Assembly: GCA_020048295.1 (NCBI GenBank)
Contig: JAIFMT010000221.1
Location: 1-5,461, forward strand
Length of the DNA: 5,461 bases
From: Rhodoferax sp.
GTDB taxonomy: Bacteria; Pseudomonadota; Gammaproteobacteria; Burkholderiales; Burkholderiaceae
Direction: 5' to 3'
Under the pieces are notes generated by a model that saw nothing but the letters and a program-made list of their open reading frames with translations, ran no database searches and was not told where the DNA came from. The translations under genes were made by a program, and so were the position numbers. Of the stretch, positions 1 to 5,284 are shown in pieces (position 1 is the stretch's first letter; each line of letters begins with the position of its first letter).

Positions 1-1061
1 ATGGCGGCATCGCCAGCCTCGGCGTGCAGCAGCTTGACCGGGCGTAGCGTGGCCACGCCATCGGCAATCACATAGACGATAGGCCCGCGAATGCTCTGGA
101 TGACCGCCGCCTGCGGCAGCACCACCACGTCTTTGAGTGTGTTGACGGTTTGCGACACCTCGACAAACACGCCGGGCCACAACTTGCTGTCAGGGTTGGC
201 AAACACGGCCTTGGCTTTCACCGTGCCCGCGCTGGCATCCACCGCGTTGTCCAGAAACTGCAAGCGCCCCTTGAAGCTGCCCCCGTCGTCGGCCAGCGTG
301 GCCGACACCTGAGCGCCGCCATTCTTGAGGGCATCCAGCGCACTGGAAATGTCGCGCTGCGGCACGCTGAAGGCCACGCCAATCGGGTCCAGCTGGGTCA
401 CCGTGACCAGCGTGGTCTGGTTGGCCAGCACGGCACTGCCGGCAAACACATTGACCGCCCCGGCGCGCCCGGTCTGCGGCGCAACCACGCGCGCATACGA
501 CAGAGCCACCTGACTGGCGGCAATGGCCGCCTGGTCAGCGGCCAGCGTGGCACGCCAGGCATCCACCTGCGCTTGCGCGGTATCCACCGCGCCTTGTGAG
601 ACAAAGTTCTGCGCCAGCAACTGTTTGGCGCGCTCCAGCTGACGCAGGGCATCGGCCTGGCTGACCTGGTCTTTGGCCGCTTGGGCCTGTGCTTTGGCCA
701 GGTTGGCCTCTTCGGTGCGTGCATCCAGCGTGAACAGCAATTGCCCGGCCTTGACAAACTGCCCTTCCTTGAAGTGCACCTGGCGCAGCGTGCTGGTGAC
801 CTGCGGCTTGACCTCCACCGTGGTCAGCGGCACCACGGTGCCGGTGGCTTTGAGGTTAACCGCCATGTCGCGCTTTTTGGCGCGAACGGTGGTGATCGAA
901 ACCGGTGGCGATGCGCCAGCACCGCCTTTGGCTGCAGCGCTGGCCGGTGCCGATGCACCCGGCGCCGGCGCGTCAGTCTTGCTGGAACATCCCGAAAGGG
1001 CCAGGCCAGCCAGCACACCCAGGGTGCTGACGGCAAAAAAAGTGGGGCGTAAAAGGTTCAT
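1..1061 (-). CDS. RND efflux system periplasmic adaptor (membrane fusion protein), C-terminus missing
   Basis: Periplasmic adaptor of the HlyD/AcrA/MdtA type, expected to link an inner-membrane RND pump to an outer-membrane channel. The frame is open from an ATG at 1061 to the window edge (353 codons plus 2 bases). Residues 1-25 form a lipoprotein signal: Lys/Arg-poor basic start, hydrophobic stretch, lipobox LSGC with Cys25 as the lipidated residue. A low-complexity Ala/Pro/Gly linker covers about 28-53. The lipoyl-like half motif lies at about 75-113 (EVKPQVTSTL, KEGQFVKAGQLLFTLD). An Ala/Gln-rich helical hairpin spans about 114-190, followed by the second lipoyl half (SYARVVAPQTGRAG). The beta-barrel region includes LDPIGVAFSVPQ (225-235) and the WPGVFVEV motif (295-302). 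The membrane-proximal domain begins at about 312. No strong ribosome site precedes the ATG. The pump gene is expected beyond the left edge. The substrate cannot be told from this part; MdtA-like is the closest style. Confidence 0.93.
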   Translation of the reverse strand, partial: MNLLRPTFFAVSTLGVLAGLALSGCSSKTDAPAPGASAPASAAAKGGAGASPPVSITTVRAKKRDMAVNLKATGTVVPLTTVEVKPQVTSTLRQVHFKEGQFVKAGQLLFTLDARTEEANLAKAQAQAAKDQVSQADALRQLERAKQLLAQNFVSQGAVDTAQAQVDAWRATLAADQAAIAASQVALSYARVVAPQTGRAGAVNVFAGSAVLANQTTLVTVTQLDPIGVAFSVPQRDISSALDALKNGGAQVSATLADDGGSFKGRLQFLDNAVDASAGTVKAKAVFANPDSKLWPGVFVEVSQTVNTLKDVVVLPQAAVIQSIRGPIVYVIADGVATLRPVKLLHAEAGDAA

Positions 1062-1118
1062 GGCTCATGATAAATCAGCCCCGTGTTTTAACCGTGACGC
1101 GCCGCCCAGTGGCCATGC

Positions 1119-1136
1119 AAAGCTGTTGTAAAGCTG
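1119..1136. repeat. 7-bp direct repeat with 4-bp spacer upstream of the efflux adaptor gene
   Basis: AAAGCTG occurs at 1119-1125 and again at 1130-1136, separated by TTGT, giving an 11-bp period (one helical turn). It lies 58-75 bp upstream of the adaptor start. Two 7-bp half-sites with a 4-bp gap is the geometry bound by tandem dimers of OmpR/PhoB-type regulators, which often control RND pumps. The repeat is seen directly. The binding role is inference, and no convincing -10 was found next to it. Confidence 0.35.
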
Positions 1137-1183
1137 CGCTGCACCGATTTGGGGCCAGGTATTTCGAGGCAGCGGGCCCGATG

Positions 1184-1189
1184 GATAAT
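1184..1189 (+). promoter_or_regulatory. Possible -10 element for the YdcH/DUF465 gene
   Basis: GATAAT matches the sigma-70 -10 consensus at five of six positions and lies 80 bp upstream of the ATG at 1269. The best upstream -35 candidate, TTTCGA at 1162-1167, matches only three of six, with a 16-bp spacer. A perfect palindrome begins 8 bp downstream, about where transcription would start. This is a weak prediction. Confidence 0.25.
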
Positions 1190-1196
1190 GAGGTCA

Positions 1197-1210
1197 GCAA
1201 AAATTTTTGC
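1197..1210. promoter_or_regulatory. Perfect 14-bp palindrome with A5T5 core (possible operator)
   Basis: GCAAAAATTTTTGC is identical to its reverse complement, in the AT-rich part of the divergent spacer between the efflux adaptor and the YdcH/DUF465 gene. It sits just downstream of a possible -10 (1184-1189) and 59 bp before the ATG at 1269. That is a typical place for a repressor dimer site. An A5T5 core also gives a stiff or bent DNA tract that nucleoid proteins may bind. The symmetry is certain; the function is inferred. Confidence 0.35.
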
Positions 1211-1259
1211 ACCGAAAATTCCCAATCAACCTTACGCAACACAAATCAACCCCCGGACC

Positions 1260-1263
1260 GGAG
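1260..1263 (+). promoter_or_regulatory. Ribosome binding site fixing the YdcH/DUF465 start
   Basis: GGAG followed by five bases and the ATG at 1269. It supports this start over the in-frame ATG at 1149, which would add 40 residues that look non-coding. Confidence 0.65.
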
Positions 1264-1268
1264 ATTTC

Positions 1269-1487
1269 ATGTTTTCAGAATACCGCGAACAAATTACCCA
1301 ACTCAAGACAGAAGATGCGCATTTTGCGCAAATTTTTGACCAGCATGACGAGCTTGATGCCAAGATCAAACGCATGGAAGCGCACATCGAGCCCGGCACA
1401 GAATTCGAAATTGAACAACTAAAAAAGGAAAAATTGCACCTCAAGGATGAGGTTTATCACATCTTGCTCAAAACCAGAAAGGTGTGA
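1269..1487 (+). CDS. YdcH family (DUF465) small coiled-coil protein
   Basis: A 72-residue cytosolic, highly charged, helical protein of the YdcH/DUF465 family (Pfam PF04325). Members are about 70-80 residues and their molecular role is not established. Family features visible are an FDQHDELDAKIKRMEAH segment (residues 23-39), then a short turn with a Pro-Gly pair (EPGTEF), then a second Lys/Glu/Leu-rich helix (EIEQLKKEKLHLKDEVYHIL). The pattern fits a helical hairpin that could form a coiled coil. There is no signal peptide or membrane segment. The ATG at 1269 was chosen because it has a GGAG site at 5-bp spacing and gives the normal family length; the same frame runs open upstream to 1149. 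It is a single-gene unit, divergent from the efflux adaptor and convergent with the adenosyltransferase. Confidence 0.9.
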   Translation: MFSEYREQITQLKTEDAHFAQIFDQHDELDAKIKRMEAHIEPGTEFEIEQLKKEKLHLKDEVYHILLKTRKV

Positions 1488-1495
1488 TGGCCCGG

Positions 1496-1523
1496 TGGCT
1501 GCCCGATCACATGCAGGCAGCCA
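1496..1523. terminator. Hairpin between convergent genes, possible bidirectional terminator
   Basis: TGGCTGCC (1496-1503) pairs perfectly with GGCAGCCA (1516-1523) around a 12-nt loop, in the 51-bp gap between the YdcH/DUF465 and adenosyltransferase stop codons. There is no U-tract directly after the stem on either strand; a run of four T at 1542-1545 on the plus strand is too far away. It therefore fits a weak or factor-assisted terminator, or a 3' end-protecting hairpin, better than a canonical intrinsic terminator. Confidence 0.4.
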
Positions 1524-1538
1524 GCACCAGTCGCACAG

Positions 1539-2117
1539 TCATTTTGCAGCCGCTCGCGCCATTCGCTCGCTGTGCCAATAGACATCATCACCGGCACAGC
1601 CGTCGCTGCGGTGGCGGTTCAGTACCCGTGCCAGCACAAACATCAGGTCTGACAGGCGATTGAGGTACTGACGTGGTGTGTCCTTGAGGGCTTCCTGCCC
1701 TTCCAGGGCCACCACGGCGCGCTCGGCGCGGCGCGCCACGGTGCGGCACACATGCGCCAGCGCGGCCGCCCGAGTGCCAGCGGGCAGGATGAATTCCTGC
1801 AACCTGGGCAGCGCCTCATTGTGCTGTGCCAGCGCTTCGTCCAGCGCCAAAACCGCCTCGGCCTTGAGCAGCTCAAACCCCGGAATTGACAGTTCACCAC
1901 CCAGGTTGAACAGCTGGTGCTGAATATCCACCAGCAGCGCACGCACAGCATCGGGCATGGCCTCGCACAGCAGCACGCCAATGTTGGAATTGAGCTCATC
2001 GACATCGCCCATGGCATGCACGCGCAGGCTGTTTTTGGACACCCGGGTGTTGTCGCCCAGGCCGGTGGTGCCGTTGTCGCCGGTGCGGGTGGCTATTTGA
2101 GTCAGTCGGTTTCCCAT
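1539..2117 (-). CDS. ATP:cob(I)alamin adenosyltransferase, PduO type
   Basis: Transfers the adenosyl group of ATP to cob(I)alamin (or a corrinoid precursor) in the cytoplasm, making adenosylcobalamin. The protein has 192 residues, normal for the PduO/MMAB family (PF01923), which is unrelated in fold to CobA/BtuR. Visible signatures are the N-terminal ATP-binding loop TRTGDNGTTGLGD (residues 10-22) followed by RVSK, the GDVDELNSNIG motif (37-47), the RRAERAVVAL segment carrying the catalytic Arg/Glu pair of the family, and LNRLSDLMFVLAR with a conserved Asn-Arg-Leu-Ser-Asp. The start at 2117 has an AAAGAGA purine stretch about 7 bp upstream. It follows the two-receiver kinase gene by 24 bp on the same strand, so co-transcription is likely. 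No cobalamin riboswitch precedes it. Whether it serves de novo synthesis or salvage cannot be told here. Confidence 0.95.
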   Translation of the reverse strand: MGNRLTQIATRTGDNGTTGLGDNTRVSKNSLRVHAMGDVDELNSNIGVLLCEAMPDAVRALLVDIQHQLFNLGGELSIPGFELLKAEAVLALDEALAQHNEALPRLQEFILPAGTRAAALAHVCRTVARRAERAVVALEGQEALKDTPRQYLNRLSDLMFVLARVLNRHRSDGCAGDDVYWHSERMARAAAK

Positions 2118-2141
2118 GTTTTTTCTCTTTAAAGTGGCGGA

Positions 2142-3725
2142 TCAGGGCTTGCCCGGGACGGCCTCAAAGCCATGGCGTGGCAGGGTCACGGTCAGCGTCG
2201 TGCAGTTGTTGGCATCGTCGGTGGCCATGCTGATGCTGCCATTTTGGGCGCGCGCCAGCAGCTGCGCGGAATAGGTGCCAATACCGCTGCCGCCCGGCTT
2301 GCCACTGGTGGCAAATTTGTCAAAAAACCGCTCGCGCAACGCCGCCGGTACCGCGCCCATGTTGCTGATCAGGATGCGCAGCGGCGACTCGTCACGCAGT
2401 AGCACCTCGACACGGGTCGCCGGTGGTGCTGCCTCGCACGCGTTTTTGATCAGGTTTTGAAACAGCGAGTAGCACAGCATGGGGTCGGCTTCAACCTGCG
2501 GCATCTCAGTGCCCACCGGCGTGTCAGTATCGACGGCAATGGTGAGTTTTTTGTCGGCAAAGCTGGCACGCGACAAGTCAACGATACGGTGCAGGATGTC
2601 GCCAATGTCCACCGGTACCGCCTTGAGCTTGAAGCGGCCCATTTCGATCTTGTACAACTCGCCTGACAGGTTGACCATGTTCATCACCTGTTGCGCGGTT
2701 TGTTCGACCAGGCGCAACTGGGCCACGTGTTTGGGGTGCATCGATTCGTCATCGGCCAGCGTTTGCACCATGCCAACAATGCCGGCCAGCGAGCCTTTGA
2801 GGTCGTGGCGGGTGATGTTGTCGGCGTCTTCGCGCATGCGGGCGGCATCGAGCATGGCATCGTAATCAAGCTGTAGCTTGCGCCGCATGTCAACAAACTG
2901 GATGAAGTTGCGTACTCGTGCGCGCAAGGCCTTGGGGTCGTTGGTTTTCGAGACAAAATCAACCGCACCGAGCTCCATGCCCTTGATGCGTGCCTCGTCG
3001 TCGCTTAAGCCCGTGACAAATATCACCGGAATCTGCGCCGTGGCCGGCTTGTCGCGCAGGCGGCGCACCACCTCAAAGCCGTCCATGCCGGGCATCAGCA
3101 CATCCATCAGCACCAGGTCCGGCAGCGGTTCAGTCTGGCACACGGCCAGCGCGGCGGGGCCATCGGCGGCCGTTTGCACCAGGTATTCGTCCTTGAACAG
3201 CTTTTCCAGCAGCTTCAGGCTGACCGGGTAATCATCGACCACCAGAATGCGCGAGGGCGACAGCACCGCCGCAGGCCCTGGCCCGTCATCCGAGGTGCGG
3301 CTGGCAGGCGCTGCCACCTGCTGTGGCCTGGACGTGGAGCGTTTTTGCGGATCCAGCATGCGTTCCAGCCGCGCCATCAGGCTGCCGGCGTTATAGGGCT
3401 TGACCAGCAGGCCGTTGACTCCGGCGGAGATGACTTCTTCAATGCGCTGGCGCTCGGCCTCGGCGGTAATCATCAGAAACGGCGTTTTCGCCAGCTTGGC
3501 ATCGGCGCGCAGTGCCTTGAGCAACTCCAGCCCGGACATCACCGGCATGTTCCAGTCTGACAACACCGCATCAAACTTGTTGGCACGCAGCATGTCCAGC
3601 GCTTCGGCGCCGTTGCGTGCCACCTTGATTTTTTCGCAGCCCATGCTGCGCAGCTGGTTGACGGTGACGGCGCGCATCAGCTCAAGGTCATCGACCACCA
3701 GGAAGTTGAGTTGATGCAGGTTCAT
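2142..3725 (-). CDS. Soluble hybrid histidine kinase with two N-terminal receiver domains (REC-REC-HisKA-HATPase)
   Basis: Two-component signalling protein of 527 residues from the ATG at 3725. REC1 (about 5-125) is CheY-like, with D12/D13, phospho-acceptor D57 in LSDWNMP, T87 and K109. A Pro/Ala/Ser linker follows (about 127-157). REC2 (about 158-278) has D164/D165, D208 in LMDVLMP, T238 and K260, but K260 is followed by Thr instead of the usual Pro. The kinase part has its H-box at 304-312 (RHDLKG, H307), N-box NLIKNACEA (N424, N428), G1-like ISNMG (452-457) with Asn455 where Asp is usual, and G2 GGSGIG (478-483). There is no signal peptide, membrane segment or PAS/GAF sensor, so it is cytosolic and probably takes input through phosphotransfer to its receivers. 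The frame is open to a TTG at 3848. The start at 3725 was chosen because it begins right at the REC1 fold, but it lacks a clear ribosome site. The target is unknown. Confidence 0.9.
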   Translation of the reverse strand: MNLHQLNFLVVDDLELMRAVTVNQLRSMGCEKIKVARNGAEALDMLRANKFDAVLSDWNMPVMSGLELLKALRADAKLAKTPFLMITAEAERQRIEEVISAGVNGLLVKPYNAGSLMARLERMLDPQKRSTSRPQQVAAPASRTSDDGPGPAAVLSPSRILVVDDYPVSLKLLEKLFKDEYLVQTAADGPAALAVCQTEPLPDLVLMDVLMPGMDGFEVVRRLRDKPATAQIPVIFVTGLSDDEARIKGMELGAVDFVSKTNDPKALRARVRNFIQFVDMRRKLQLDYDAMLDAARMREDADNITRHDLKGSLAGIVGMVQTLADDESMHPKHVAQLRLVEQTAQQVMNMVNLSGELYKIEMGRFKLKAVPVDIGDILHRIVDLSRASFADKKLTIAVDTDTPVGTEMPQVEADPMLCYSLFQNLIKNACEAAPPATRVEVLLRDESPLRILISNMGAVPAALRERFFDKFATSGKPGGSGIGTYSAQLLARAQNGSISMATDDANNCTTLTVTLPRHGFEAVPGKP

Positions 3726-3894
3726 GCGGATAGGGCAAAGCGTTGCGGCATAGACGGTCATTATCACGGAGCCGGGTGTTCCGGTGATCGTTGGTGCAGA
3801 CCCAAACATTGAGCCAACAAGGGCATGGCGAAAGTTGACAATCCGCAAGTTGGCCTGATCTGCACTGCAGTAAGCTGAAATACTGGAGGTTGAT
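3726..3894. promoter_or_regulatory. Divergent control region between the hybrid kinase and amrB
   Basis: A 169-bp spacer holding the start regions of both divergent units. It contains a consensus -35 hexamer on the plus strand (3835-3840), a short inverted repeat CTGCA-C-TGCAG (3860-3870), and the amrB ribosome site GGAGG (3885-3889, 5 bp before the ATG). No good promoter was recognised for the minus-strand kinase gene. If the kinase starts upstream of 3725 (ATG at 3761, ATG at 3809 or TTG at 3848), part of this region is coding; the extra residues do not resemble a domain. Confidence 0.5.
3835..3861 (+). promoter_or_regulatory. Possible amrBAS promoter with consensus -35
   Basis: TTGACA at 3835-3840 is a perfect sigma-70 -35 hexamer, 55-60 bp upstream of the amrB ATG. 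The -10 is poor: the best-placed hexamer, TGATCT at 3856-3861 with a 15-bp spacer, matches only two of six positions. This would mean a weak or activator-dependent promoter, or a chance -35. Confidence 0.25.
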
Positions 3895-4713
3895 ATGCAA
3901 CACGTTCGTCCGGCTGCGGTGGCCGGGGCTTTTTATCCCGGGCAAGCTGCGGTGTTGTCCCATGATGTCATGGCCTTGCTGGCGCAGGCGGGTTATGAAG
4001 CGGGCAAGGTGCCCGGCAAGGTGCCCAAAGCCATCATCGTGCCGCACGCCGGTTATATCTACTCAGGCAGCACTGCGGCGCTGGCCTATGCGCGGCTGGC
4101 TGCGGCGCGTTTACAAATCCAGCGCGTGGTGCTGCTCGGGCCGGTACACCGTGTGCCGGTGCGTGGCCTGGCGCTGCCGGGGGTGACTGCCTTCGACACA
4201 CCGCTGGGCCGCATCGAGGTTGACCAGGACGCGGTGAACGCCATTGCGTCGCTGCCCCAGGTGGTCACCAGTGCTGCAGCCCATGCACAGGAACATTCGC
4301 TTGAAGTGCAGCTGCCGTTTTTGCAGTCGGTGCTGGGCCGCTTCAAGCTGCTGCCGCTGGCGGTGGGCGATGCCAGCGCGGCAGAAGTGGCCGATGTGCT
4401 GGAGTTGCTGTGGGGCGGTGACGAGACGCTGCTGGTGATCAGCTCGGACCTGTCGCACTTCTTGCCCTACCGCAGTGCGCAGGCGATCGACGGCGAAACG
4501 GTGCGGCAAATCCTGCATTTCAGCCCCACGCTGTCGCACGAGCAAGCGTGCGGTGGCACCCCGATCAATGGCCTGCTGCTGGCAGCACGCAGGCACGATT
4601 TGCAGGCCGAGCTGCTGGGTCTGTGCAATTCGGGCGATACAGCGGGCGACAAGGGCCGGGTGGTGGGCTATGCGTCGGTCGCTTTTCTGGAAGGCGCTCA
4701 GCATGTCCACTGA
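3895..4713 (+). CDS. amrB: AmmeMemoRadiSam system protein B (MEMO1-like)
   Basis: Member of the MEMO family (PF01875), which shares a fold with LigB-type nonheme iron dioxygenases. The length of 272 residues is normal for a bacterial member. Motifs in order are PAAVAGAFYP (6-15), PHAGYIYSGSTAA (50-62), LGPVHRVPV (81-89), AHAQEHSLEVQLPFL (129-143), ISSDLSHF (182-189) and ACGGTPINGLLLA (218-230). His51, His85 and Cys219 align by motif with the metal ligands reported for human MEMO1 (His49, His81, Cys244), so metal binding is likely. The bacterial reaction is not known to me. The start is well supported by GGAGG 5 bp upstream. It is the first gene of an overlapping amrB-amrA-amrS operon. A 12-bp in-frame tandem duplication gives GKVPGKVP at residues 37-44, in the variable loop before the first motif. 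Confidence 0.95.
   Translation: MQHVRPAAVAGAFYPGQAAVLSHDVMALLAQAGYEAGKVPGKVPKAIIVPHAGYIYSGSTAALAYARLAAARLQIQRVVLLGPVHRVPVRGLALPGVTAFDTPLGRIEVDQDAVNAIASLPQVVTSAAAHAQEHSLEVQLPFLQSVLGRFKLLPLAVGDASAAEVADVLELLWGGDETLLVISSDLSHFLPYRSAQAIDGETVRQILHFSPTLSHEQACGGTPINGLLLAARRHDLQAELLGLCNSGDTAGDKGRVVGYASVAFLEGAQHVH
4003..4026 (+). repeat. 12-bp tandem duplication inside amrB
   Basis: GGCAAGGTGCCC is present twice, back to back (4003-4014, 4015-4026), with no mismatch. It keeps frame and encodes GKVP twice. Each unit is itself an imperfect inverted repeat (GGCA...TGCC), which could promote slippage. Confidence 0.85.
4689..4694 (+). promoter_or_regulatory. Ribosome binding site of amrA inside the end of amrB
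   Basis: GGAAGG, eight bases before the ATG at 4703, lies within the last codons of amrB. It fixes the amrA start and implies coupled translation; the open frame upstream of it (from 4475) is an overlap artefact. Confidence 0.6.
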
Positions 4714-5284
4714 AACATCAAGTGCCCAAGCCAAAGCCCTCCCCGGCCAGTTGCTGCTGCCGATTGCGCGCGCCGCCATTGCCACGGCGCTGGGGCAGCC
4801 GCAGCAGGCTGACCAGAGTGCCGCCTGGCTGCATGAGCCCGGTGCCTGCTTTGTCACGCTAACGCAGCACGGCCAACTGCGCGGTTGCATTGGCTCGCTG
4901 AGCGCGCGCCGCGAGTTGCTGGCCGACGTGCAGGCGAACGCCGTGGCGGCAGCCTTGCAGGACAGCCGTTTTGCACCGCTGACGCTGCCTGAACTGGCGC
5001 ACACCGACATCGAGGTGTCGCTGCTGTCACCGCTGCAGGCGATGCACTTTGTCAGCCAGCAGCAGGCGCTGGCGCAGTTGCGCCCGGGCATTGACGGCGT
5101 GGTGTTCGAGTGCCAGCGCTGGCGCAGCACGTTTTTGCCGCAGGTGTGGGAGCAGTTGCCCACACCGGCTGAGTTCATGGGACACCTCAAGCAAAAAGCC
5201 GGGCTGCCGCGCGACTTCTGGTCCGACGACGTGCACTTGTACCGCTACACGGTCACCCATTGGAGTGAGGTGGATTCCCCATGA
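4703..5284 (+). CDS. amrA: AmmeMemoRadiSam system protein A (AMMECR1 domain)
   Basis: A 193-residue cytosolic protein of the AMMECR1 family (PF01871), conserved from archaea to humans. Its biochemical activity is not established to my knowledge. The hallmark LRGCIG motif is at residues 59-64, preceded by ACFVTL (48-53) and followed by the typical DSRFAPLTLPEL (87-98), the IEVSLLSPL strand (103-111), GVVFE (132-136) and FLPQVWEQLPTPAEFM (144-159). Cys62 of LRGCIG is the residue usually suspected of a catalytic role in the family. The length is normal. The ATG at 4703 has GGAAGG at 8-bp spacing and overlaps the end of amrB by 11 bp. Its own stop overlaps the amrS start in an ATGA, so all three genes are probably translated as a coupled unit. 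Confidence 0.95.
   Translation: MSTETSSAQAKALPGQLLLPIARAAIATALGQPQQADQSAAWLHEPGACFVTLTQHGQLRGCIGSLSARRELLADVQANAVAAALQDSRFAPLTLPELAHTDIEVSLLSPLQAMHFVSQQQALAQLRPGIDGVVFECQRWRSTFLPQVWEQLPTPAEFMGHLKQKAGLPRDFWSDDVHLYRYTVTHWSEVDSP

Noticed and set aside
150..1131. Several plus-strand open frames (150-599, 673-1131, 681-1052) and a minus frame at 398-757
   Set aside because: All overlap the efflux adaptor, whose translation gives a full set of family motifs over 353 residues. The others are Arg/Ala/Pro-rich shadows.
1149..1268. Upstream in-frame extension of the YdcH/DUF465 protein from an ATG at 1149
   Set aside because: The added 40 residues have no family similarity, and the ATG at 1269 has a good ribosome site and gives the usual length.
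2118..2141. Cobalamin riboswitch or independent promoter before the adenosyltransferase
   Set aside because: The gap is only 24 bp and contains just a ribosome-site-like purine stretch.
3851..3864. Sigma-54-like promoter (TGGC...TGCA) before amrB
   Set aside because: The GG and GC pairs are separated by 8 bp, whereas sigma-54 requires 10, and the flanking bases do not fit.
4475..4702. Upstream extension of amrA within amrB
   Set aside because: The 76 extra codons are an out-of-frame reading of the end of amrB; the AMMECR1 domain begins after the ATG at 4703.
4111..5190. Long minus-strand open frame (359 codons) opposite amrB and amrA
   Set aside because: It lies wholly antisense to two well-recognised families. 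It is rich in Ser/Cys/Arg/Gln with no domain, and is explained by high GC at third positions of the real genes.
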